Assembly: GCA_003987725.1 (NCBI GenBank)
Contig: RXJH01000004.1
Coordinates: 241,372-305,371, forward strand
Length of the DNA stretch: 64,000 nt
Reading direction: 5' to 3'
Origin: Hyphomicrobium sp.
GTDB taxonomy: Bacteria; Pseudomonadota; Alphaproteobacteria; Rhizobiales; Hyphomicrobiaceae
The notes below the pieces were generated by a model. The model was given only the letters and a program-made list of their open reading frames with translations. It was not told the origin of the DNA and made no database searches. Shown piece by piece: positions 16,746-24,495 of the stretch. How positions within the stretch are numbered: the stretch's first letter is position 1; every line of letters starts with the position of its first letter. The translations under genes and the position numbers were made by a program.

Positions 16746-16763
16746 TGTCTCAATTCTGAGACA
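16746..16763. promoter_or_regulatory. Inverted repeat, probable activator site
   Basis: TGTCTCA-ATTC-TGAGACA is a perfect seven-base inverted repeat 162 bases upstream of the aldehyde dehydrogenase start and 25 bases past the stop of the AcoR-like regulator gene. Dyads of the TGTC...GACA form are typical of sites bound by Fis-type HTH activators. Binding by the neighbouring regulator is inferred from position. Confidence 0.55.
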
Positions 16764-16787
16764 CCCTAACGGCTTGCGTAATGCCGC

Positions 16788-17774
16788 CTAACCGCGGCCA
16801 GGCGAGAGATCAAATTCGTTCGACAGTCCGGCTCGGCGCATCCTTCGATAGAAGGTCGCCCGACCGATGCCCAATTCGCGGGCGGCCGCCGAGACGTTTC
16901 CCGACGCTCGAGCGAGCGCGCGCTGCAATTCGGCGCACTCTGCCGCCCGAAGATCGGAGGCCTGCCGGCCGTGAGCGAGGACGTCGGAGACGGGTAGCGG
17001 CAGAAAGCCATCAGGCAGATCTAAGCTTTGTCGTGCGAGCCGCGTTGCGCCAAGGACCAGGTCGTAATGATCGACCGCGAGCAACGCTGCGCCGCGATAG
17101 CCATGGGCGGGCGCCATGATAATCCGGCAGTCAGGAAATGCGGCGCGGAAGGCCTGGGATTCGATTTCGCGTGCGGCGTCGGCAATGACCGTGGCGATGA
17201 GCGGAGCAAAATCGGACATCATCTCATCGCGGCAAGAAGAGACGTCAAGCACGCCCGCGAGTTCTGCATGCTCATCGAAGATGGGGGAACCGACGCAGCT
17301 CATTGCGGTGTTGCGCGTGCGGAAGTGTTGATCGCGTAGAATGGCCACTGGGCGCTGTTCTGCAAGACAGGTCCCGATTCCGTTGGTCCCTTCCTTTGCC
17401 TCGCTCCAGACCGCGCCGGTCCAAAGACCTCGTTCCGCAAATATCTTGTCGTCGCAGGCCATGCCGCGCCGATCGACAATCAACCCATTGGCATCCGTAA
17501 GGAGCACGCAGCAGCCCGCGCGACCAACAGCATTGAGGACACGCTCAATAACGGGAGCGGCCATAGCCGCCAGTGTTCCAAGACGCTCGCGCGCCCTTCG
17601 AACGGTAATGTCGGTCTCACGGTCCGGCAGATCCTGCGCTTCCGGATCGAGCCGATGGTAAAGGAGCGAACGCCGCCAGGACGCCGCCAAGGCGGATTGC
17701 GCGGCGGACGACGCCGACTCTGCGATTTCGCGGACAAGTTCGGCGTGGCCGCCATTCCTCCCGGACGTATTCAT
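16788..17774 (-). CDS. AcoR-like transcriptional regulator lacking the AAA+ domain
   Basis: A 328-residue protein. Residues about 70-195 form a GAF-type sensor as in AcoR (GCCVLLTDANGLIVDRRG, FAERGLWTGAVWSEAKEGTN, GIGTCLAEQRPVAI, SPIFDEHAELAGVLDVSS). A second less conserved stretch follows, and the C-terminus (residues about 280-320) is a Fis-type helix-turn-helix (LQRALARASGNVSAAARELGIGRATFYRRMRRAGL). The sigma54-interacting AAA+ domain that normally lies between them (Walker A, GAFTGA) is absent. It is transcribed in the same direction as the aldehyde dehydrogenase, about 200 bases upstream, and probably controls it by sigma70 recruitment or by repression. Confidence 0.85.
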   Translation of the reverse strand: MNTSGRNGGHAELVREIAESASSAAQSALAASWRRSLLYHRLDPEAQDLPDRETDITVRRARERLGTLAAMAAPVIERVLNAVGRAGCCVLLTDANGLIVDRRGMACDDKIFAERGLWTGAVWSEAKEGTNGIGTCLAEQRPVAILRDQHFRTRNTAMSCVGSPIFDEHAELAGVLDVSSCRDEMMSDFAPLIATVIADAAREIESQAFRAAFPDCRIIMAPAHGYRGAALLAVDHYDLVLGATRLARQSLDLPDGFLPLPVSDVLAHGRQASDLRAAECAELQRALARASGNVSAAARELGIGRATFYRRMRRAGLSNEFDLSPGRG

Positions 17775-18002
17775 TGTTGTCGACTCTGCCGGTTAGAAAA
17801 CCTCAATAGTAACAGGAAGCAGTGGTGGCCTCGCCTTTGCGTAGAACGCGATCAAAGCCCGATTGCCGGATCATTATTTATCGCATTCAAAGTCAGGGCG
17901 CCCCGATAAAAATTTGCAAGAATGAGAGCAAACCCATGTTCCCTCATTTCGGGGAACAATTGAAATGAGCAAATTCTATTGCGTTGATTTTATTATTTGA
18001 TT

Positions 18003-18076
18003 TGGAGCGGGCGAAGGGAATCGAACCCTCGTATGCAGCTTGGGAAGCTGCCGTTCTACCATTGAACTACGCCCGC
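18003..18076 (-). tRNA. tRNA-Gly (anticodon CCC)
   Basis: On the minus strand the cloverleaf is complete: acceptor GCGGGCG / CGCCCGC, D arm with AGTTCAATGGTAGAA, anticodon stem GCAGC / GCTGC around loop TTCCCAA, and T arm with GGTTCGATTCC. The CCA end is encoded (bases 18005-18003). It reads GGG codons. It lies between the AcoR-like regulator and the reductase gene with no other tRNA beside it. Confidence 0.96.
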
Positions 18077-18231
18077 GGCCCGAAGCCGGGGTTTTGACAC
18101 TTTCTCGATGATCCAGCAAGCGGTTCGAAGACGGAACGGTCCGTCTGGCGATTTCGTTTTTCGATGCCGCCCGTATTTTCAGACGAAGCCCGCGAACCGC
18201 TTTGCGGCTGTTTTATCTCGGAGACCTTGCG

Positions 18232-19092
18232 ATGACTGATATCACTGCCGCGGGTACCTACTCGCTGGGCGATCGGACCGTGAACCGCATGGGTTACGGC
18301 GCTATGCAACTCGCGGGACCGGGCGTCTTCGGACCGCCGAAGGATCGAAACGCCGCGCTCGCCGTGCTCAAGGAAGCCGTCGCGCAGGGCGTCAATCATA
18401 TCGACACCAGCGACTATTACGGGCCGCACATAACGAACCAGATCATTTGCGAGGCGCTGCATCCCTATCCGGATGACCTTGTGATCGTGACCAAAATCGG
18501 TGCCGTGCGAGGAGATGACGGCTCATGGATTCCGGCGCTCCGGCCGACCGACATCAAGGAGGCGGTTCATGACAACCTTCGGAACCTCAAGCTCGACAGG
18601 CTCGAGGTCGTCAATCTTCGGCTCGGCGGCTTTGATCGGCCAATCGAGGGGCCGCTCGAGGAAGAGATGGAAGCGCTGGCCGAGCTCCAGCAGCAAGGAT
18701 TAATCCGCCAGATCGGCCTCAGCAACGTGACCTCCGGACAGGTCAAGCAGGCGCGTACTTTCGCGGACATCGTCTGCGTGCAGAATCTCTACAACCTGGT
18801 CCATCGTGAAGATGACGCTCTGTTGGACGAATTGGAAGACCTCGGTATCGCCTATGTGCCGTTCTTCCCGCTCGGCGGCTTCACGCCGATCCAGTCGTCG
18901 AAGCTCTCGGAAATCGCAACCGAGCTAGGCGCGACGCCGATGCAGGTTGCGCTCGCGTGGCTGCTGCGTCGCGGGCCACATATTCTGTTGATCCCCGGCA
19001 CCGGGTCGGAGGCGCATTTGCGGGAGAACTTGGCGGCCGCCGAACTCGAATTATCGGACGAGGTGGTGGCGCGGCTTGCCTCGATGGTGTGA
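18232..19092 (+). CDS. pdxI: Aldo/keto reductase, probable pyridoxal reductase (PdxI/YdbC-like)
   Basis: A 286-residue AKR TIM barrel. It aligns by eye along its length with Escherichia coli YdbC (PdxI): VNRMGYGAMQLAGPGVFGPP, QGVNHIDTSDYYGPHITNQI (catalytic Asp/Tyr), LVIVTKIGAVRGDDGSW, QIGLSNVTSGQ, VCVQNLYNLVHREDDALLDE, AYVPFFPLGGFTPIQSS and LLIPGTGSEAHLRENLAAA. PdxI reduces pyridoxal to pyridoxine with NADPH in a B6 salvage branch; assignment here is by similarity only. ATG 18232 follows GGAGACC. Neighbours do not suggest an operon. Confidence 0.85.
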   Translation: MTDITAAGTYSLGDRTVNRMGYGAMQLAGPGVFGPPKDRNAALAVLKEAVAQGVNHIDTSDYYGPHITNQIICEALHPYPDDLVIVTKIGAVRGDDGSWIPALRPTDIKEAVHDNLRNLKLDRLEVVNLRLGGFDRPIEGPLEEEMEALAELQQQGLIRQIGLSNVTSGQVKQARTFADIVCVQNLYNLVHREDDALLDELEDLGIAYVPFFPLGGFTPIQSSKLSEIATELGATPMQVALAWLLRRGPHILLIPGTGSEAHLRENLAAAELELSDEVVARLASMV

Positions 19093-19241
19093 CGAGGGGC
19101 GTGGAACGGCCATGCTGCGGGGCGGAAAGGCTACCGTTGAGCCTAAACGCCGTTCGGCGTTTGCGAAGCGGCCACGGCGGAAATTTTTAGAATCCGCGTT
19201 TCAGAAGCGTGGTAGAAGGTTACATCGATGGGGGTGAGCCG

Positions 19242-19550
19242 ATGAAGATCATTACAGCAAAACTCTGCGTCGCTGCCGCTGTTGCGTCTTGCTTCTTCGG
19301 TGCAGCGGTTCGCGCCGATGATTTCGGGTCCGCGACCCCGGCGCATGACCCGGCGCTTGCCGCGAAGATCAATCAGGATATCGATAAGGCCGCGGGCATC
19401 GGTAGCGCCAAGTCTTCCACCGATGTGGAGCAGCGGATCAACGATCTGGAAGCGACGCGGTCGGCGGTCGATCAGCGCAAGGGCTCACCGATCAGCTTGA
19501 GCGTGAGCGGCTGGGTCGGCGAACAGGTGCAATACAACGTCAAGCAGTAG
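19242..19550 (+). CDS. Exported hypothetical protein
   Basis: A 102-residue protein with a signal peptide (KIITAKLCVAAAVASCFFGAAVRA). The mature part is helical and polar (HDPALAAKINQDIDKAAGIG, DVEQRINDLEATRSAVDQRKG), then a short beta-like end (ISLSVSGWVGEQVQYNVKQ). GGGGGTGAG lies three bases before the ATG. No cysteine in the mature part; no family recognised. Confidence 0.65.
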   Translation: MKIITAKLCVAAAVASCFFGAAVRADDFGSATPAHDPALAAKINQDIDKAAGIGSAKSSTDVEQRINDLEATRSAVDQRKGSPISLSVSGWVGEQVQYNVKQ

Positions 19551-19623
19551 TGAGTCCGCGCCACGGGCGAGGGAACAGCGAGCGCGCATTCCCTGGCGCT
19601 CGCTGAACGCGCATGCGTGAGGG

Positions 19624-20019
19624 CTAGGGCGTGGTCGTCCGCTTTTCGAGAAGGTCGCGAATTTCCTTGAGGTAGATCTCGGTCTGGGTCGGGCCCGGAG
19701 GCGCAGCAGCTTTCGGCTTCTGGACGAAGGAGATCAGCTTGATGAGGAGGAAGATTGCGAACGCCGTGATGAGGAATTTGATAACTGCGTTCAGGAATAT
19801 GCCGTACTTGATCAGAACCGGCTCGGTTGGGGTCGGGATATGGACGGCGAGGCTCGAGAAGTCGACGCCGGCCAGAAGATAGCCGATCGGTGGCATGATG
19901 ATGTTGTCGACGAGCGTTGCAACGATCGGCGCAAAGGCGGCACCGATGATGACGCCGACGGCGAGGTCGATAACGTTGCCTCGCATCGCAAATTCTTTGA
20001 ACTCGTTGACTATGCCCAT
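19624..20019 (-). CDS. mscL: Large-conductance mechanosensitive channel
   Basis: A 131-residue inner-membrane channel subunit that opens under membrane tension to release solutes on hypo-osmotic shock. The N-terminal helix and first span match the family (NEFKEFAMRGNVIDLAVGVIIGAAFAPIVATLVDNIIMPP). A periplasmic loop follows, then the second span (YGIFLNAVIKFLITAFAIFLLIKLI) and the C-terminal helix (TEIYLKEIRDLLEKR) of the cytoplasmic bundle. Length is typical. Confidence 0.97.
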   Translation of the reverse strand: MGIVNEFKEFAMRGNVIDLAVGVIIGAAFAPIVATLVDNIIMPPIGYLLAGVDFSSLAVHIPTPTEPVLIKYGIFLNAVIKFLITAFAIFLLIKLISFVQKPKAAAPPGPTQTEIYLKEIRDLLEKRTTTP

Positions 20020-20307
20020 TGCGATGTCCTTCTCAGATGATATTTCGGGCCGATCTCACGCGACGCTAATTCAGGATTCGAGTTGTCGTCATGACGAGGC
20101 GAACATTTGAAGTGGCCGCTGCCGGAAGTGGTGCAGTGTTGCAACGACTCGTGCAGAACTTAAAGGATGGCACCTCTTAGGACAACGTGGCGCCACGCCG
20201 TTTTGGCTATTGGACCGTTGGACAACGGCCGCCACGGCCGGGCATAGTGCGCCGCGCTCAGGACTGGTTTTTGGGGAGTCCACGGGCGGCGAGGGGGATC
20301 AAGCCGG

Positions 20308-20568
20308 ATGATCGAACGCAAGGAACGCAAACCCTACTGGCGCCACACCAAGTGGCAGGTCCTGGCGAGCATCATCCCGTTCATCGCCCTCGTTATCATT
20401 TTGCCACTTTATGCCGAACAGCTGAATGCCAGCAGGTTTCTCGGCTTCCCGCTGGGGTACTTTCTCGCCGCCCACGGGTTCTTCGTGGTCGCGCTCATCA
20501 CTGTTGCGAGCTACGTCAATCGCCAAAATGCCATCGATCATTGGCATGGCGCCCATGAAGACATGTGA
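20308..20568 (+). CDS. DUF4212 small subunit of a sodium/solute symporter
   Basis: An 86-residue two-span membrane protein. It fits the DUF4212 pattern: RKPYWRHTKWQ at the N-terminus, span 1 (VLASIIPFIALVIILPLYA), LGFPLGYFLAAHG, span 2 (FFVVALITVASYVNRQNAIDHWHG). Such proteins precede SSS-family transporters and are regarded as their small subunit; exactly that arrangement is seen here, with the next gene starting nine bases after this stop. Confidence 0.88.
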   Translation: MIERKERKPYWRHTKWQVLASIIPFIALVIILPLYAEQLNASRFLGFPLGYFLAAHGFFVVALITVASYVNRQNAIDHWHGAHEDM

Positions 20569-20576
20569 GGCGGACT

Positions 20577-22415
20577 ATGGCGTTCGGCGCTCCCCGTGCG
20601 AGGATGATCAATCCTCGCCTCGGCACGTATTTCAGCATCTTCGCGGCGCTCTATACGGCGCTCTTTCTGCTCGTCTTGATTTTCGAGCAGCTGAGCCTCG
20701 ATGAACATCTGCTGAGATTGGCGATCTTCGCCGGGCCCATTCTCATCTACGGTGCGATCGGGCTTTCGGTCGCGACGAACGAGACGCTCTGCTTCTTTGC
20801 GGCTGGGCGCAGAGTGCCCGCCGCCTATACGGGGCTGCTGCTCGCGGCTTCGGCGCTCGGAGGGACGTTGATCGTCGCCGGAACCGGAGCGTTTTTCTTC
20901 GCCGGCTTCGATGCTCTCGTGCTGCTGATCGGCACGCTCACCGGCTTCGTCTTCATGGCAATTGCGCTTGCGCCCTTCTATCGGAAGTTCGGCGCCTTTA
21001 CGGTTCCGAGCTATCTCGGACGGCGGTTCGAGAGCCGGGCGCTCAGGATTGTGACCGCCGCCGTCGCGGCTGTTCCGATGCTTCTGGTCCTCTCGGCCGA
21101 ACTTCGCATGGGCGGCAACGTCGCCCAGCGGCTGACCGGCGGCAGCGCCAATGGCCTCATCTGCCTGCTCGCGCTCACCATCGCGATCTCGACCGGCGGC
21201 GGCGGAAAGCGCTCGTTCACGTGGGCGGGCGTGGCGCAATCGATTGCACTTTTCCTCGCGCTGCTTGCCGTGGCGACGACGGTGAGCGTCATTGTCACGA
21301 GCCTGCCGATCCCGCAGCTTGCAAACGGGCCGATGGTGCGCGGGCTGGTGCGCAATGAAGTGAACGAGGGCTTGCAGCTGGTGCGGGTCTGGCCATTGGC
21401 CTTTCAGCTGCCGCCCGAAGGCTTCTCGGCGCTGACAAAGCCCTACACCCAGCCTTTCGGAGCGATCGGTCCTCTGGCCTTTATCATCGGGACGTTTGCG
21501 ATTGCGACCGGCATCAGCACGGCTCCCTGGTTGTTGCCACGGGTGGCCGCGTCGCCCGGCGTCTATGAAGCGCGGAAATCTCTCGGGTGGGCGACGGTGT
21601 TCTCGGGGCTGGCGCTGCTGACGATCTCGTCGGTCGCCGTTTTCATGCGCGATTTCACACTCGATGTCGTGAGGGAGGAGCGGCTCGGTCCGTTGCCGCA
21701 GTGGCTGTTTCAAGCGGCCGCCGACCATTTCGTCGCCTTCGATCAAAGTGCCACGAAGCTCGGCTTCGACGGGTTGAAGTTCGACCGGGATGGCGTGCTC
21801 TTCTCGCTTCCGGTCGCGGTCGGCCTCCCTTCGGCGTTCTTCTACCTTCTGCTCGCCGGAGCGCTTGCAGCGGCACTCGTCACGGCGAGCGCCACCACCG
21901 TTTCGCTGGCGACCGTGCTTGGCGAGGATGTCGTGCAAGGCATGTCGTGGGAACCGCCGTCGCCTTCGAATCGCGTGTGGGTGGTGCGTGGTTTCATCGG
22001 CGTCGTCGCCATGTGCGGCGCGGCGCTTTCGATTGCCGCTCCGACCGATCCGTTGCGTCTCGTGCTCTGGGCGCTCTCGATCACGGGCGCGAGCCTGTTT
22101 CCGGTGATGCTGCTATCGATCTGGTGGAAGAGGCTCACCGTCGGCGGCGCCATCGCGGGCGTCCTGTCCGGGTTCGTCGCGGCAGCCTTGGCCATTCTCA
22201 TGAGCGAGATGGGCACGCTCTCGACGCCGAGCCCCATTGCCGGCATCCTCGGCCTTCCCGTTTCTTTCGGCCTCGCGCTGATGACGAGCGTGATGCGGCC
22301 CGAAGCCAACCGGCACGCGCTCTCGATCGTGCGCGATATGCGGGTTCCGGGCGGAGAAATTATTTACGATCGCGAGATGCAGCGGTTGCAGCTCAGGAAG
22401 CATGCTCGCACATAA
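20577..22415 (+). CDS. Sodium:solute symporter family transporter (large subunit)
   Basis: A 612-residue SSS-superfamily permease with about 13 hydrophobic spans. Family-like segments are CFFAAGRRVPAAYTGLLLAASALGG, GAFTVPSYLGRRF, TGISTAPWLLPRVAA and LAAALVTASATTVSLATVLGEDV. A large hydrophilic loop with FDQSATKLGFDGLKFDRDGVLF lies around residue 400, as in the acetate/pyruvate-type branch paired with DUF4212. Substrate cannot be read from sequence; organic acids are usual. ATG 20577 has GAGG six bases before it. An alternative GTG at 20565 overlaps the upstream stop. Confidence 0.87.
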   Translation: MAFGAPRARMINPRLGTYFSIFAALYTALFLLVLIFEQLSLDEHLLRLAIFAGPILIYGAIGLSVATNETLCFFAAGRRVPAAYTGLLLAASALGGTLIVAGTGAFFFAGFDALVLLIGTLTGFVFMAIALAPFYRKFGAFTVPSYLGRRFESRALRIVTAAVAAVPMLLVLSAELRMGGNVAQRLTGGSANGLICLLALTIAISTGGGGKRSFTWAGVAQSIALFLALLAVATTVSVIVTSLPIPQLANGPMVRGLVRNEVNEGLQLVRVWPLAFQLPPEGFSALTKPYTQPFGAIGPLAFIIGTFAIATGISTAPWLLPRVAASPGVYEARKSLGWATVFSGLALLTISSVAVFMRDFTLDVVREERLGPLPQWLFQAAADHFVAFDQSATKLGFDGLKFDRDGVLFSLPVAVGLPSAFFYLLLAGALAAALVTASATTVSLATVLGEDVVQGMSWEPPSPSNRVWVVRGFIGVVAMCGAALSIAAPTDPLRLVLWALSITGASLFPVMLLSIWWKRLTVGGAIAGVLSGFVAAALAILMSEMGTLSTPSPIAGILGLPVSFGLALMTSVMRPEANRHALSIVRDMRVPGGEIIYDREMQRLQLRKHART

Positions 22416-22481
22416 TTGTGCCCACCGCCGGATGCCATCGTCTAGGATGGCACGCGCACTCCGGCAAGCTGAAGAGCCTTC

Positions 22482-23453
22482 ATGACAGTTCGTGATCGAT
22501 TGGATCTCTATCCGCCTCTATCGCCTTATCGCGAGCATCGGCTTTCGGTTGGCGGAGGTCATACGCTGCACGTCGAAGAATGCGGCAATCCCGAAGGTCA
22601 GCCCGTCATTATCCTGCACGGCGGTCCGGGCGGCGGCAGCAATCCGACCATGCGGCGCTTCCACGATCCCGCACGATATCGCATCGTGCTTTTCGATCAG
22701 CGCGGTTGCGGCCGCTCGACGCCGAACGCGTCGCTCGACAACAACACGACGCCGGATCTCGTCGCCGATATCGAACGCATCCGCGTCGAACTCGGCATCG
22801 AGCGATTTCAGCTGTTCGGCGGATCCTGGGGGTCGACGCTCGCGCTTGCTTATGCGGAGACGCATCCTGAACGCGTCGCCGCGATGATCCTGCGCGGAAT
22901 CTTCCTGCTGACGCAGGCGGAACTCCGCTGGTTCTATCAGGAAGGATGCAGCTGGATTTATCCCGAAGCGTTCGTGGAATTTCAGCGGCTCATTCCGCAG
23001 GACGAGCGCAGCGATATGATTGCAGCCTATCACCGCCGTCTGACGTCTCCGGATCTTAGCGTGCGCTTCGCTGCGGCCCGCGCCTGGAGCATCTGGGAGG
23101 GCACGACGCTGTCGCTCATTCCCGAGCCCGAACGCGTCGCGCGTTTCGGCGCGGACCACTATGCGCTGGCGTTTGCACGCATCGAGAGCCACTATTTCAT
23201 CAACGCCGGCTTCTTCCGTCGCGACGGCGAGTTGCTGCTCGAGGCCGAGCGGTTGCGGGACATTCCGGGCGTCATCGTGCACGGGCGCTACGATGTGGTG
23301 ACGCCCGTGAAAAATGCCGTGGCTCTCAACAAGGCGTGGCCGGCTTCGGATCTGCGCATCGTCGCCGATGCGGGGCACGCGATGACAGAGCCCGGCATTA
23401 TCCACGAACTCGTTCGCGCAACGCGGACGTTCCTGCCGGGACGCTCGGTTTAA
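22482..23453 (+). CDS. pip: Proline iminopeptidase (alpha/beta hydrolase), copy 1
   Basis: A 323-residue peptidase of family S33 that removes N-terminal proline. Motifs: oxyanion-hole VIILHGGPGGGSNPTM, LFDQRGCGRSTPNA, the nucleophile elbow GGSWGSTLALAYAETHPERV, IPGVIVHGRYDVVTP (Asp) and DAGHAMTEPGI (His). Length and spacing are typical. A second family member lies at 55573-56517 in this window. It follows the symporter by 66 bases on the same strand and may share its transcript. Confidence 0.92.
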   Translation: MTVRDRLDLYPPLSPYREHRLSVGGGHTLHVEECGNPEGQPVIILHGGPGGGSNPTMRRFHDPARYRIVLFDQRGCGRSTPNASLDNNTTPDLVADIERIRVELGIERFQLFGGSWGSTLALAYAETHPERVAAMILRGIFLLTQAELRWFYQEGCSWIYPEAFVEFQRLIPQDERSDMIAAYHRRLTSPDLSVRFAAARAWSIWEGTTLSLIPEPERVARFGADHYALAFARIESHYFINAGFFRRDGELLLEAERLRDIPGVIVHGRYDVVTPVKNAVALNKAWPASDLRIVADAGHAMTEPGIIHELVRATRTFLPGRSV

Positions 23454-23496
23454 GCATTGTCGAACATCGCCGCCTTTGATCGCTTCGACCCAAGGC

Positions 23497-24132
23497 TTAG
23501 GGGCTGAGTTTCGGGGGCGGCGTGGCGGGCGCGGGTGATTGTGCTGCAGGCGGCTGCTCAGTAGGCGGTGACCGCAAGAGCGGCGGTTGTCTCGGAGGAG
23601 GGGAATCCTTGTCGAGGTCCCGGACGTGGTCGCGGATCTTCTTATAGACGCGCGAGAGGTAATCGAGGGCCTGATCCACCTGCTCGTCCGTCGGCAATTG
23701 AAGGTTCTCGCCGGGAGGTCCTGCATTCGGTTCGCCCGGCATCAGACCGCGCGGGCCGGGGCCGTCGGGCGTCAACGGCTTCAGCTCGCCAGACTCTATG
23801 GCCGCTGTCATCTCCCGGATGCGCTGCTTCAATTGCCTGTTTTCGGCTCTCAGCGCCGCGAGTTCATCAGCCTGCGGGACGTTCGTTCTATCTTCGATGG
23901 CCCTGCAAGCCAGTTCGTTGCCGACGCGCGCGCATATCGCGACGCTGCCGGTGTCTCTATCGAGGCGCATGACGCCGCCATCGATCGGCAACATCGAATA
24001 GCGTCCCCTCGCGTTCGGGTCCCAGTCCGGCCTCGCATTCCCATCCGGTGCAGGCTGCGCTGCCGCAAGGGTTGCGAGCGCCGGCAAGATCAGTAATCCG
24101 AGACCCGCAGCTCGCTTCGTCCTCAGGGTCAT
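23497..24132 (-). CDS. Exported hypothetical protein with coiled coil and proline-rich tail
   Basis: A 211-residue protein: signal peptide (GLGLLILPALATLAAAQPA), a compact region with two cysteines (GSVAICARVGNELACRAIED), a coiled-coil helix (QADELAALRAENRQLKQRIREMTAAIE), a Pro/Gly-rich linker, a helix (TDEQVDQALDYLSRVYKKIRDHVRDLDKD) and a C-terminal tail of P, A, Q and S. The tail suggests an envelope-spanning or wall-contacting role, but no family is recognised. GGAGGA precedes the ATG. Confidence 0.68.
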   Translation of the reverse strand: MTLRTKRAAGLGLLILPALATLAAAQPAPDGNARPDWDPNARGRYSMLPIDGGVMRLDRDTGSVAICARVGNELACRAIEDRTNVPQADELAALRAENRQLKQRIREMTAAIESGELKPLTPDGPGPRGLMPGEPNAGPPGENLQLPTDEQVDQALDYLSRVYKKIRDHVRDLDKDSPPPRQPPLLRSPPTEQPPAAQSPAPATPPPKLSP

Positions 24133-24495
24133 GTCTCAATTCCTCCGCATTGGCGCTAACGACCGAAATGGTTTCGGTGCAGGTGCATCACAAGGAGGGC
24201 GTTGTGCTCGCCGTTGCCGAATCATTCGTCGCGAGAGGCCAGATTTATCCTACTCACGGCTTTGAACGCGCGGGATGAGAGGCACAATAAGACATTGTAA
24301 TATAAAAATTTTATCATTTTAGCACGGACCTTAACCCCGCGTTTACTGGGATACTCCGATTGTTTCAGCGAGCCATGACTTGTGCCGCGTCCTTATGTTC
24401 GCATTTGCCCCGCGCGGTAGGACGCCTGCGATTGTCCCATCCCGCTGACATTGCGTTCTCCCGGACCGTCAGCATTGCGTTGCCTCGAGGGGAAA
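24133..24495. other. Long AT-rich upstream region of the PodJ-like gene
   Basis: These 363 bases hold no credible gene. Bases 24283-24325 are strikingly AT-rich for this genome. A near-consensus CtrA-type site, TTAA-N7-TTTA, lies at 24331-24345, about 150 bases upstream of the start of the PodJ-like gene. Confidence 0.5.
24331..24345 (+). promoter_or_regulatory. CtrA-like binding site (imperfect)
   Basis: TTAA-CCCCGCG-TTTA matches the alphaproteobacterial CtrA consensus TTAA-N7-TTAA at seven of eight fixed positions. CtrA controls cell-cycle and polarity genes, and the downstream gene is PodJ-like, which makes the position suggestive. A single imperfect site is weak evidence. Confidence 0.3.

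Noticed and set aside
20538-21938. 466-codon open frame on the minus strand
   Set aside because: It is antisense to the sodium symporter gene, is extremely rich in Arg/Glu/Gly as expected for the shadow of a high-GC gene, and has no domain-like sequence.
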